From the NCBI GenBank assembly GCA_965201155.1, contig OZ241752.1, forward strand, positions 992,001 to 1,056,000: a DNA stretch of 64,000 nt. Direction: 5' to 3'. This DNA comes from JANQOH01 sp965201155 (GTDB lineage Bacteria > Pseudomonadota > Alphaproteobacteria > UBA7887). The notes under the pieces were generated by a model. That model was not told where the DNA came from, made no database searches, and saw nothing but the letters and a program-made list of their open reading frames with translations. Below are positions 17,159-25,321 of the stretch, one piece after another. The translations under genes were made by a program, and so were the position numbers. Numbering within the stretch: position 1 is the first letter of the stretch; each line of letters opens with the position of its first letter.

Positions 17159-17221
17159 TCCGCGGATTCAAGGCGATGCCGATATGACAAGCATGATGAC
17201 CAACTCGGTTACTGATGCAGA

Positions 17222-17250
17222 ACAATAGCAGAATATCGAGGGTTTTTCCA
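17222..17250 (-). promoter_or_regulatory. Weak promoter candidate for pccB-pccA
   Basis: On the minus strand TGGAAA (17250-17245) and TATTGT (17227-17222) are 17 bp apart, each matching four of six consensus bases. The leader to pccB would be about 190 nt and would contain the dispersed repeat. Confidence 0.3.
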
Positions 17251-17290
17251 GCGCCGTGATGCAGGAATGGGCTAATTTTGTGTGCAGCCG

Positions 17291-17983
17291 TCAGGCGAGG
17301 AGATGTAGGAAGTGTGCGGCCGCCTTGATGTCGGCGGCGAGCGCGGCGCGGCGTTGTGCGGCTTCGTGGTCTTCACCCCAGCGTTCAGCCTGGAAGGCTT
17401 CGTCGAGCTGGCTGGCGGCCACCACCTCTTCGGCACTCAGACGGCGCTGGTGGAGGGCCAGTGCCAGCAGGAGGGATCCGGTAGCGGTGACGATACTGCG
17501 CAACGCGGCGAGCGTCATGGGATCGGCGCTTGCGACGGCGCTGCTCAAGACGGCCAGCGCCGACTTGTCTTGCGGCACGGGGAGGATGCCGGTGGTGGCG
17601 ACGAGAACGGCGCCGTAGTGCGCAGCGGCCCAGTCCATTACGGGCTGCCAGTGGGCTGTCTGGCGTTCCACGAGAGCGGGCGGCTCGGCAGCGCGATAGC
17701 ACAGCAAATCGGATGCGGCATAGGCGGCGATAGCGGCGGCCACGGCGGCCTGTTCGGGCGCCACGGTGTCGAGCGCGTGGTAGGCGAGGCGCGTTAGCGG
17801 CATGGTACCGAGCTTGATGGTCCGGTCCTGGGTGCGCCATTCGTCGGCGATGGCGCAGGCCAGCGCCTCCGCCGGGAGCACCACGGGGACACGCCCCGGG
17901 GTTCGCAATGGCCGGTCATCCAAGGTGATGCCTTGGCCGTCTGCGCGCGGGATGACAGCGACTCGCGAAAAAAACCGTTTCAC
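17291..17983 (-). CDS. ATP12-family F1-ATPase assembly chaperone
   Basis: The 230-residue protein begins VKRFFSRVAVIPRADGQGIT and contains LDDRPLRTPGRVPVVLP, AIADEWRTQ, PLTRLAYHALD and LLCYRAAEPPALVERQTAHW, all landmarks of the ATP12 family, which chaperones the F1 alpha subunit in alphaproteobacteria and mitochondria. The long open frame reaches 18238, but the GTG at 17983 overlaps the stop of rluC (GTGA), fits the family length, and begins the conserved part. Gene neighbours in this order are typical of alphaproteobacteria. Confidence 0.88.
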   Translation of the reverse strand: MKRFFSRVAVIPRADGQGITLDDRPLRTPGRVPVVLPAEALACAIADEWRTQDRTIKLGTMPLTRLAYHALDTVAPEQAAVAAAIAAYAASDLLCYRAAEPPALVERQTAHWQPVMDWAAAHYGAVLVATTGILPVPQDKSALAVLSSAVASADPMTLAALRSIVTATGSLLLALALHQRRLSAEEVVAASQLDEAFQAERWGEDHEAAQRRAALAADIKAAAHFLHLLA

Positions 17984-18882
17984 GTCCGGCCTTGTCCCAC
18001 GGTGAAGCCGAGGCCGGAGAACGTATCGCGAAAATGGGCGGGCAGTGGCGCTTCGATGACAGGCCGTCCGGGGATGCGCAGGATGCGCGCGTGCAGGTGA
18101 AGGTTTTTCGACCTCAAGGGGGTTTCGCCTGCGGCATGGCGGCCGTATTTCGTATCGCCGAGTATGGGCGCACCGAGGCCGGCACAATGAATGCGCAATT
18201 GGTGGGTGCGTCCAGTCAATGGCGTCAGTTCCAGCCATGCGGCCTTGCCGCCGGCATGGTCAAGCGTGCGGTAGCGGGTCGTTGCGGCACGCTGGTGGAG
18301 GGGAGTGTCGATCCTGCCCTGCGGTGGGCGCGGCGCGCCTGCGACCACCGCCCAATAGCATTTCTCCACCTTGCCGGTGCGAAACAGTCCGGCGAGCCAG
18401 CGCGCCGCCGTTGCGTGGCGGGCCAGCACCAGGACACCGCTTGTTTCCTTGTCGAGGCGGTGGACGAGGCGCGGCGGGGCGTCGGCATCGAACTGCAAGG
18501 CCGCGGCCAGTCCATCGACATGCCGGCGCTGGCCGGCACCGCCCTGCGCCGCAAGGCCGGCGGGCTTGTCGATTGCAATAATGTCATCGTCGAGAAACAG
18601 GACGCGGGCGCGGAGGGCTTCCGCTTCCTGTTGCGACGGGGGGCGCGGCCCGGATGGCGGGACGCTGCTTCGCACTTGCGGCGGAATACGCAGCATCTGT
18701 CCGGCCTCCAGCCGGGTGTCGACCCTGGCGCGTTTTCCGTCGACGCGAATCTGCCCGGTGCGCAGCAAGCGGAACAGGCGGTTGCGTCCAACCTGCGGGA
18801 AGTGGCGTGCAAACCAGCGGTCGAGGCGCGCACCGTGGTCAGCAATACGGACGGCGTCGCCCGACTTCAGGTCGGGACCCAT
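17980..18882 (-). CDS. RluA-family 23S rRNA pseudouridine synthase, RluC-like
   Basis: The 300-residue enzyme has an N-terminal S4 RNA-binding domain (LDRWFARHFPQVGRNRLFRL, about residues 20-39) and the catalytic domain with HRLDKETSGVLVLAR, whose aspartate is the nucleophile. Downstream are TGRTHQLRIHCAGLGAPILG and DTKYG. RluC modifies U955, U2504 and U2580 in E. coli 23S rRNA; the exact sites here are inferred from the family. It overlaps crcB upstream by 16 bp and the ATP12 gene downstream by 4 bp. Confidence 0.9.
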   Translation of the reverse strand: MGPDLKSGDAVRIADHGARLDRWFARHFPQVGRNRLFRLLRTGQIRVDGKRARVDTRLEAGQMLRIPPQVRSSVPPSGPRPPSQQEAEALRARVLFLDDDIIAIDKPAGLAAQGGAGQRRHVDGLAAALQFDADAPPRLVHRLDKETSGVLVLARHATAARWLAGLFRTGKVEKCYWAVVAGAPRPPQGRIDTPLHQRAATTRYRTLDHAGGKAAWLELTPLTGRTHQLRIHCAGLGAPILGDTKYGRHAAGETPLRSKNLHLHARILRIPGRPVIEAPLPAHFRDTFSGLGFTVGQGRT

Positions 18883-19286
18883 TCCAGTACCTTCCGGGCA
18901 GCGACCAAACCGGCCGCCAATCCCAGTACGGACAGGGTGACGGACGATGCGATATAGGCGCCGACGGCAAGCCAGTTACCACGCTCAGCGAGTGTCACCA
19001 CGTCGAGCGCGAAAGCGGAGAAGGTAGTAAATGCGCCGAGGACACCCACGGCGAGCGCGGCGCGCAGGGCGGGCGGCGGCGTCCAGGCGAGCGCCGTGAC
19101 GCCGACGAGCAGGCCCATGGCGAACGAGCCGATGATATTGACGGCCAGCGTTCCCCATGGAAAGACGGCACCGAACCAATGGGCAGCGGCATTGACGACC
19201 AGATAGCGGCCCACCGCGCCCAGCGCGCCGCCGGCGGCGATTGCGAGCAGCAGCGTCACGACCTCGCGGCGCGAAGTTTGCGCCAA
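18867..19286 (-). CDS. crcB: Fluoride channel CrcB/Fluc
   Basis: This 139-residue protein has four membrane helices and all Fluc signatures: GAVGRYL near residue 24, PWGTLAVNIIGSFAMGLL and GVLGAFTTFSAFALDV, where the TFS phenylalanine box lines the pore. It exports fluoride passively as an antiparallel dimer. It overlaps the rarA end by 31 bp and rluC by 16 bp, so it is embedded in a tightly packed unit. No fluoride riboswitch is expected inside such overlaps and none is seen. Confidence 0.92.
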   Translation of the reverse strand: MAQTSRREVVTLLLAIAAGGALGAVGRYLVVNAAAHWFGAVFPWGTLAVNIIGSFAMGLLVGVTALAWTPPPALRAALAVGVLGAFTTFSAFALDVVTLAERGNWLAVGAYIASSVTLSVLGLAAGLVAARKVLEWVPT

Positions 19287-20554
19287 TAGTCTAGCCGCTT
19301 GATGATTTCGCGTTCGAAGCCGCGCTCATTCGGTACGTAGAACTCCCGCCGGGGCATGGTGTCGGGGAAACAGTTCTGGCCGGAGAAGGCGTTTTCGGCC
19401 TCGTGGTCGTAGGCATAGCCTTCTCCGTAACCGAGCGACCGCATAAGCGCCGTCGGCGCGTTGAGCACGTGTTTGGGGGGCATGAGGGAGCCGGTTTCGC
19501 GGGCCGCGGCGGAGGCTGCGGCAAGCGCCTTGTATGCAGCGTTCGACTTGGGCGCGGTGGCGAGATAGATGACGGCCTGCGCGATCGCCAGTTCGCCTTC
19601 CGGCGAGCCGACGAAGTGGTAGGCATCCTTCGCGGCGACTGCCTGGGTCAGTGCCTGGGGATCAGCGAGGCCGATATCCTCGGAAGCGAAACGGATCAGA
19701 CGGCGGGCGATATAGAGCGGATCTTCGCCCCCTGCCAGCATTCGCGCGAGCCAGTAGAGCGCGGCGTCGGCATCCGAGCTGCGCAAGCTCTTGTGCAGGG
19801 CGCTGATCAGGTTGTAGTGACCTTCCTGCGCCTTGTCATAAACCGGCGCGCGCTGCTGGACGGCGGCAATGAGTGCGGCGGTATCGAGCTTCCGGCCAGC
19901 CATTGGCGCCAGCATTTCGACGAGATTGAGCAGATAGCGGCCGTCGCCGTCGGCCATGGCGATAAGGGCCTGGCGAGCGTCGGCGTCCAGCGGCACCGGG
20001 GCGCCTTCAGTGTGTTCTGCGCGTTCGAGCAGGGCGTTCAGGGCGCCGGCATCAAGGCGGTTAAGAACGAGTATCTGGCACCGGGACAGCAGGGCGGCAT
20101 TGAGCTCGAACGAGGGATTTTCAGTGGTGGCGCCGATCAGCACCACGGTTCCATCTTCCACCACGGGCAGAAAGGCGTCTTGCTGGGCGCGGTTGAAGCG
20201 GTGAATTTCATCGACGAACAGGAGTGTTCCGCGTCCTGCGGCGCGGCGCTCGGCGGCGCGGGCAAACAGTTTGCGCAGTTCGGCTACCCCGGAGAAAACT
20301 GCGGACAGGAGTTCGAAGTCCAGGTCGCCCGCCTCGGCCAGCACACGTGCGATGGTGGTCTTCCCGCAACCCGGCGGTCCCCAGAGGATGGTGGAGGCCA
20401 GCCGTCCGGCAGCTACCATGCGGCCGATGGGCATATCGTCGGCGAGCAGGTGATCCTGCCCGAGAATATCAGCCAAGCGGCCGGGTCGGAGGCGGTCGGC
20501 GAGCGGATGCGGTGCCGAGGTTTCGAGTCCTGCCGCCGCGAACAGCCCGGTCAT
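19256..20554 (-). CDS. rarA: Replication-associated recombination ATPase RarA/MgsA
   Basis: The 432-residue AAA+ protein has Walker A GPPGCGKTT at about residue 60, Walker B LFVDEIHRFNRAQQDAFLP, sensor 1 (GATTENPSFELNAALLSRC) and the C-terminal MgsA tetramerisation region with YLARMLAGGEDPLYIARRL. It acts at stalled replication forks. The gene sits between degQ and crcB, the normal alphaproteobacterial order. The start at 20554 gives the family N-terminus with PLADRLRPGRLADILGQDHL. Confidence 0.94.
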   Translation of the reverse strand: MTGLFAAAGLETSAPHPLADRLRPGRLADILGQDHLLADDMPIGRMVAAGRLASTILWGPPGCGKTTIARVLAEAGDLDFELLSAVFSGVAELRKLFARAAERRAAGRGTLLFVDEIHRFNRAQQDAFLPVVEDGTVVLIGATTENPSFELNAALLSRCQILVLNRLDAGALNALLERAEHTEGAPVPLDADARQALIAMADGDGRYLLNLVEMLAPMAGRKLDTAALIAAVQQRAPVYDKAQEGHYNLISALHKSLRSSDADAALYWLARMLAGGEDPLYIARRLIRFASEDIGLADPQALTQAVAAKDAYHFVGSPEGELAIAQAVIYLATAPKSNAAYKALAAASAAARETGSLMPPKHVLNAPTALMRSLGYGEGYAYDHEAENAFSGQNCFPDTMPRREFYVPNERGFEREIIKRLDYWRKLRAARS

Positions 20555-20600
20555 GGGCGGCGGGTGGTACTGCGGATTGGCTGCCTGCGCCCAGGCGCTG

Positions 20601-22073
20601 TCATCGCCCTCGCGCCATTACACGCAGGATTCTGCCGCCGCGGCGCACGCCGATCTGCCATTCGCGCCGGTCTTGTCGGAGAATGCGGGCGAGTTGGCGG
20701 GTGGATTCAATGTCGTGCTCGGCGATCTCGGCTACGATATCCCCGGGGCGGAGGCCGAGGCGCGAGGCTGGGCCGCGTTCGACGCGGAGGACCACCACGC
20801 CGCTCAGTAGCGGATCGAGGTTCAGTTCGGTTGTCAAAGCCGGCGACAGGTTGGCAACGGTGACACCGGTTAGGGGGTGATTGCCCTCCAGGCGGCGGGT
20901 ATCGCGCCGGGGTATTTCCGGCGGGGCGGCCAGACGAAGCGCGATGTTGCGCGTTCCCGACCGGTTGCCGCGCACGGTCAGGCGGACCGTTTCTCCCAAA
21001 CGCCGCGTGGATATACGGAAATGGAAGCTGTCCGGGTCGAAGACTTCGTGCCCGTCCACGGCGAGGATGATGTCACCGATGCGGAGGTCGAGGGGGCTGG
21101 AGGGGTGGATCTGGTTGACGAGAACGCCCACAGGGCGTTCGAGGTCGAGGCTGCGGGCCAGTTCGGCCGTCACGGCCTGCACATCGACGCCGATCCAGGG
21201 ACGGACGATGCGGCCGCGTGCCATCATGCCTTCGACGACAATTCTGACGAGGTTTGCGGGGATGGCGAAGCCAATGCCGACGGAACCGCCGCCGCGAGAC
21301 AGGATTGCCTTGTTGATGCCGATCAGTCTTCCATCGAGGGTGATCAGGGCGCCGCCGGAATTCCCGGGATTGATTGCGGCATCGGTCTGAATGAAGGCGC
21401 CGCCGCTGAGTCCGGTCCGCACATCGGCGGAGATGATACCGCTGGTGACGGTCTGGCCGACGCCGAACGGATTGCCGATGGCGAGTACGAGGTCACCGAC
21501 CTGCACGGTATCGGAGTCGCCGAGTTCCAGCGTGGGGAGATTTTCGTCGTCGGTTTCGATGCGCAGGACGGCTAGATCGCTGGATTCGTCGGCGCCGACG
21601 ATTTCGGCTTCGAATTCGCGTCGGTCCGGCAGTGCAACGATGATTTCGTCGCTGTTTTCGATCACGTGGTGGTTGGTGACGATAATTCCGTCTGCGGAAA
21701 TGATGACGCCGGAGCCGAGGGAGTTTTCGACCCGCCGGCGCGGCATGTCAGAAAACATGCGTCCGAAAAAGCGCTGAAAGAACGGGTCGTCGAGGAACGG
21801 GTTGGTACGGCGCGCGGCGACGCGGCGGGTATAGATATTGACCACCGCCGGCGCAGCCTCCTCGACCAGCGGGGCGAAGGACAATTGCAATTGGTCGGCG
21901 GAGCGCGGCACGACGCGGTTATCTGCCTGCGCCGCCGCGGCCCATATGATGACAGCCGACCAGGATGCGAGACGCACCAGCCGGCGCCGGAGAGACGCAG
22001 GCGCCCGGCGCGGCCTGTTTACAGACGCAAAAGGCAGCCCGATGGCTGCCTTCAGGCGGTCTCCTATACGCAT
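20601..22073 (-). CDS. DegQ/HtrA-type periplasmic serine protease
   Basis: The 490-residue protein has a signal peptide (LVRLASWSAVIIWAAAAQA) and an HtrA trypsin-like domain with the triad H in IVTNHHVIENSDE, D in SSDLAVLRIE and S in NPGNSGGALI, followed by two PDZ domains (VGVLVNQIHPSSPLDLRIGD and GVVVLRVERGPASRLGLRPG). It degrades misfolded envelope proteins. The ATG at 22073 lies 8 bp after rplQ, has no clear ribosome site and places a perfect hairpin plus T-run inside the first codons. An in-frame GTG at 21977, giving MRLASWSAV, starts right at the signal peptide and may be the real start. Confidence 0.9.
   Translation of the reverse strand: MRIGDRLKAAIGLPFASVNRPRRAPASLRRRLVRLASWSAVIIWAAAAQADNRVVPRSADQLQLSFAPLVEEAAPAVVNIYTRRVAARRTNPFLDDPFFQRFFGRMFSDMPRRRVENSLGSGVIISADGIIVTNHHVIENSDEIIVALPDRREFEAEIVGADESSDLAVLRIETDDENLPTLELGDSDTVQVGDLVLAIGNPFGVGQTVTSGIISADVRTGLSGGAFIQTDAAINPGNSGGALITLDGRLIGINKAILSRGGGSVGIGFAIPANLVRIVVEGMMARGRIVRPWIGVDVQAVTAELARSLDLERPVGVLVNQIHPSSPLDLRIGDIILAVDGHEVFDPDSFHFRISTRRLGETVRLTVRGNRSGTRNIALRLAAPPEIPRRDTRRLEGNHPLTGVTVANLSPALTTELNLDPLLSGVVVLRVERGPASRLGLRPGDIVAEIAEHDIESTRQLARILRQDRREWQIGVRRGGRILRVMARGR
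22029..22053 (-). terminator. Rho-independent terminator after rplQ
   Basis: On the minus strand AAGGCAGCC, loop ATCG, GGCTGCCTT form a perfect 9-bp stem, and the run CCTTTTGCG follows. It stands 30-50 bp behind the rplQ stop, where the alpha operon should end. It falls inside the long version of the degQ reading frame. Confidence 0.6.
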
Positions 22074-22080
22074 TACGAAC

Positions 22081-22515
22081 TTACGCCACGGCGCTTTCTT
22101 CGGTTTCGGGCTCGCGTTCCGAAACGGGTCCGGAGTCCTGACCCCTGGCGTCCGGGTCGCGATCCACGAGTTCGATAACAGCCATGGGCGCCGAGTCACC
22201 GTAGCGGAAACCGGCGTGCATGACACGGGTATAGCCGCCGGCGCGCTCGGCATAGCGTTCGCTGAGGGTAGTGAAGAGTTTTTCGACCAGTCCGGTGTCG
22301 CCGCCGAGGCGGGCGAGCGCCTGACGGCGGGCGTGCAGGCCGCCGCGCTTGCCGAGCGTGATGAGGCGATCGACGATGGGGCGAAGGTCTTTCGCCTTGG
22401 GGAGTGTGGTACGGATTTGCTCGTGCTTCAGCAGAGCCATGGCCATGTTGGAGAACATGGCCTTGCGATGGCTTGAGGTGCGGTTGAGCTTGCGTCCGCG
22501 CATTCGATGGCGCAT
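22081..22515 (-). CDS. rplQ: 50S ribosomal protein L17
   Basis: The 144-residue protein begins MRHRMRGRKLNRTSSHRKAM, the L17 hallmark, and continues with ALLKHEQIRTTLPKAKDLRP. It binds 23S rRNA near the exit tunnel. A short acidic tail (after about residue 120) extends beyond the E. coli length, as in many alphaproteobacteria. It is the last gene of the alpha operon, 43 bp behind rpoA, followed by a hairpin terminator. Confidence 0.97.
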   Translation of the reverse strand: MRHRMRGRKLNRTSSHRKAMFSNMAMALLKHEQIRTTLPKAKDLRPIVDRLITLGKRGGLHARRQALARLGGDTGLVEKLFTTLSERYAERAGGYTRVMHAGFRYGDSAPMAVIELVDRDPDARGQDSGPVSEREPETEESAVA

Positions 22516-22558
22516 GGGGCCGCCTCCTTGGGACTCTCGGCGATATCGGGCTTGAGGA

Positions 22559-23575
22559 TCAATAGGTGTCTTCGGCCCGCTTTGCCATTTCCTCGATGTT
22601 GTCCGGCGGCCAGTCGGTCACCTGCATACCGAGATGCAGGCCCATGGGCGTCAGGACTTCCTTGATTTCGTTCAACGATTTGCGACCGAAATTGGGGGTG
22701 CGCAGCATTTCGGTCTCGGTTTTCTGGACGAGGTCACCGATATAGACGATGTTGTCGTTCTTCAGGCAGTTGGCCGAGCGGACGGAGAGTTCGAGTTCCT
22801 CGACCTTGCGCAGAAGATTGGGGTTGTAATCGGACCGCAGTACATCTTCGGCGTCGACGCCGCGTTCCGGCTCCTCGAAATTGATGAACACGCCGAGTTG
22901 ATCGATGACGATGCGAGCGGCGCGCGCCAACGCTTCTTCCGGGGTCAGTGTGCCGTCGGTTTCGATCTCAATGGACAGTTTGTCGTAGTCTGTCACCTGT
23001 CCGACACGGGTGTCCTCCACGTGATAAGTCACTTTTCGGACCGGGCTGTAGAGTGCGTCCACGGGGATCAGGCCGATGGGGGCGTCGGTGGGTCGGTTCT
23101 GCTCTGCCGGTACGTAACCCTTGCCGCTTTCAACGGTCATTTCGAGATCGATGTCAGCACCTTCGCCCAAGGTGCAGATCGTTGCGCGGGGGGACAGGAT
23201 TTCGATATCGTGGCCGGTCTTGATCTGTGCGGCGGTAATGCTGCGCGGTCCCTTGGCCTTGAGCGTGACGCGTTTCGGACCATCGCCGTGCATGCGCAGG
23301 GCTACAGCCTTGATATTGAGGACGATTTCGGTCACATCCTCGCGCACGCCCTGGATGGACGAGAATTCGTGCAGCACGTTGTTGATCTTCAGCGAGGTGA
23401 TCGCGGCGCCGCGCAGGCTGGAGAGGAGGACACGCCGCAGAGCGTTGCCCAGCGTCAGACCGAAGCCGCGTTCCAACGGTTCCGCGACGATGGTTGCGCG
23501 GTGGTGGACGGGGTCACTCGATTCGACTCTGAGTTTCTCAGGCTTGATCAGCGCTTGCCAGTTTTTTTCCAGCAC
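22559..23575 (-). CDS. rpoA: RNA polymerase alpha subunit
   Basis: The 338-residue protein has the N-terminal dimerisation domain (FGLTLGNALRRVLLSSLRGA), a linker, and the C-terminal domain with LELSVRSANCLKNDNI and GRKSLNEIKEVL, which binds UP elements and activators. The frame is open to 23692, but the family starts with a sequence like VLEKNWQALIKPEKL; the GTG at 23575 fits and is preceded by GGGAG. It is transcribed with rpsM, rpsK and rplQ. Confidence 0.97.
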   Translation of the reverse strand: MLEKNWQALIKPEKLRVESSDPVHHRATIVAEPLERGFGLTLGNALRRVLLSSLRGAAITSLKINNVLHEFSSIQGVREDVTEIVLNIKAVALRMHGDGPKRVTLKAKGPRSITAAQIKTGHDIEILSPRATICTLGEGADIDLEMTVESGKGYVPAEQNRPTDAPIGLIPVDALYSPVRKVTYHVEDTRVGQVTDYDKLSIEIETDGTLTPEEALARAARIVIDQLGVFINFEEPERGVDAEDVLRSDYNPNLLRKVEELELSVRSANCLKNDNIVYIGDLVQKTETEMLRTPNFGRKSLNEIKEVLTPMGLHLGMQVTDWPPDNIEEMAKRAEDTY

Positions 23576-23657
23576 TCTTACTCCCTGTTGGGAAGGCGCA
23601 CCTGGGTGGTTGCCTTGGGAATTTGCGTTCGGCGCGCCGACCTTGCGCGCCTGCCGG

Positions 23658-24050
23658 TCAAACCCGCCGTCGTTTAGGCGGGCGACAACCATTATGCGGT
23701 ATCGGAGTCACATCGCGAATGGCGGTGATGGTGAAGCCTGCGGCTTGCAGGGCGCGCAGCGCGGATTCCCGTCCCGACCCCGGTCCCTTGACTTCTACCT
23801 CAAGGGTCTTCATGCCGTGTTCGGCAGCCTTGCGGCCTGCTTCCTCAGCAGCCATCTGCGCCGCATAGGGGGTGGATTTGCGGGAACCCTTGAACCCCTG
23901 GGAACCGGCGGAGGACCATGCGATGGCGTTGCCCTGGACGTCGGTGATGGTGATCAGGGTGTTATTGAATGTGGCGTTTACGTGGGCGACGCCCGAAATG
24001 ATGTTCTTTCGTTCGCGGCGCCTGACGCGCCCGCCCGTATCTCTGGCCAT
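23658..24050 (-). CDS. rpsK: 30S ribosomal protein S11
   Basis: The 130-residue protein has VAHVNATFNNTLITITDVQG and WSSAGSQGFKGSRKSTPYAA, both diagnostic for S11, and ends in the basic PHNGCRPPKRRRV. S11 shapes the platform of the 30S subunit at the E site. It lies between rpsM and rpoA in the alpha operon. Confidence 0.97.
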   Translation of the reverse strand: MARDTGGRVRRRERKNIISGVAHVNATFNNTLITITDVQGNAIAWSSAGSQGFKGSRKSTPYAAQMAAEEAGRKAAEHGMKTLEVEVKGPGSGRESALRALQAAGFTITAIRDVTPIPHNGCRPPKRRRV

Positions 24051-24119
24051 GATTTGAACCTTTGTGCATGGAAGCGGCGCCCCGGGGCGCCGCGAACCGG
24101 CCCTACGCTCGTGTAGCGA

Positions 24120-24491
24120 TCAGGCTTTCTTCTTGCTGGCGACGGGACGCGCCTTGCCTTTTCGTGTGCGGGCATTGGTATGGGTGCGCTGCCCTCTCAC
24201 GGGCAGGCCGCGGCGGTGACGCAGGCCGCGATAGCAGCCGAGGTCCATGAGCCGCTTGATATTCATGGCGACGTCGCGCCGGAGGTCGCCTTCCACACGG
24301 TAGTTGTTATCGATGGTTTCGCGCACGCGGGCCAGTTCGTCCTCGGTCATATCATTGACCCTTCGGCTTTCCGGCAGACCTGCTGTTTCACAGATCTGGC
24401 GGGCCTTGGTGCGGCCGATGCCGAAGATGTATGTCAGGGCGATATGGACCCGCTTGTTGTTCGGTATGTTGACACCGGCGATACGCGCCAC
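24120..24491 (-). CDS. rpsM: 30S ribosomal protein S13
   Basis: The 123-residue protein starts VARIAGVNIPNNKRVHIALT at a GTG (24491). The conserved GLRHRRGLPVRGQRTHTNAR near the C-terminus contacts 16S rRNA and the P-site tRNA. The frame continues to 24512, but the GTG start matches the family. A promoter candidate lies about 60 bp upstream, so this is probably the first gene of a separate alpha transcript. Confidence 0.97.
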   Translation of the reverse strand: MARIAGVNIPNNKRVHIALTYIFGIGRTKARQICETAGLPESRRVNDMTEDELARVRETIDNNYRVEGDLRRDVAMNIKRLMDLGCYRGLRHRRGLPVRGQRTHTNARTRKGKARPVASKKKA

Positions 24492-24552
24492 GCTCACACT
24501 CCATTGGTTCATACTGCGCAGGCCAAAGGCCCGCGCGCGATGCGGACAGGAA

Positions 24553-24580
24553 AGTACAGGCTCGCCCCCGGCCGCGTCAA
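24553..24580 (-). promoter_or_regulatory. Putative promoter of the alpha operon
   Basis: On the minus strand TTGACG (24580-24575) and TGTACT (24558-24553) are 16 bp apart in the 164-bp gap between adk and rpsM. It would drive rpsM-rpsK-rpoA-rplQ independently of the long upstream transcript. Confidence 0.5.
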
Positions 24581-24655
24581 GCGCCGGGGAACGGGCAGTC
24601 CTGATTTTCGGCCCCGGTTATTGACGCGGCCGCGGTTTATGTCTTGCCGGGAGGG

Positions 24656-25321
24656 TCAGCCTCGCGGATCGTCAGAAGAGGTCAAGGCCGCTGCAATGAG
24701 GTCCGATACGGTATTCATGTCCGCCATGCCGTCAATTACAGAGAGCAGGCCTTTCGCTTCGTAATAGGGCAGCAATGGCGCAGTTTCGGCCTCGTAGGCG
24801 GCAAGCCGCTCGCGCACGGTTTCGGCGCGGTCGTCCTTGCGGCGCACGAAATCACGGCTGTCGCAGCGGTCGCACTTGCCATCCACGGCGGTGGGCTTGA
24901 AGCGGTCATGATACCCGGCGGCGCAAGCAGCGCATGAGAAGCGGCCGGCGATGCGCGCGGTCAGCGCGGCAGCATCCACATCCAGCGCGAGGACGCGGTC
25001 GAGGGCGATGCCTGCGGAGTCCAGCACGCGGTCCAGCGCCTCAGCCTGCGCGATGGTGCGCGGAAAGCCGTCGAGGATGAATCCCGGCGCGGTATCAGGC
25101 TGGGCGAGGCGCTCGGCCACGATCCCGATGACCACATCGTCGGGCACCAGTTCACCGGCGGCCATGATCGCCTGCGCCTGTTTGCCGATCTCGGTGCCCT
25201 GGGCGACGGCAGCGCGCAACATATCGCCGGTCGATAGATGGCATAGGGAGAAGCGGTCGCGCAGGCGTTCGGCCTGGGTGCCCTTGCCCGACCCCGGCGG
25301 TCCGAAGAGAATCAGCCTCAT
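24656..25321 (-). CDS. adk: Adenylate kinase
   Basis: The 221-residue enzyme begins MRLILFGPPGSGKGTQAERL with the P-loop at residues 7-15, and has LDGFPRTIAQAEALD for AMP/ATP binding. The LID carries a Cys4 zinc site (CAAC ... CDRC around residues 129-152). It interconverts AMP, ADP and ATP. Its ATG overlaps the secY stop by 4 bp, the usual secY-adk pair. Confidence 0.96.
   Translation of the reverse strand: MRLILFGPPGSGKGTQAERLRDRFSLCHLSTGDMLRAAVAQGTEIGKQAQAIMAAGELVPDDVVIGIVAERLAQPDTAPGFILDGFPRTIAQAEALDRVLDSAGIALDRVLALDVDAAALTARIAGRFSCAACAAGYHDRFKPTAVDGKCDRCDSRDFVRRKDDRAETVRERLAAYEAETAPLLPYYEAKGLLSVIDGMADMNTVSDLIAAALTSSDDPRG

Larger units (their letters stand above)
17028..17290. other. 263-bp gap upstream of the pcc unit
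   Basis: No gene is seen. The gap holds the second copy of the dispersed GGGATTTGCCGGGATT repeat (17131-17158), a small inverted repeat (CCCCT/AGGGG) near 17046-17056, and a weak promoter candidate for pccB. Confidence 0.6.
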
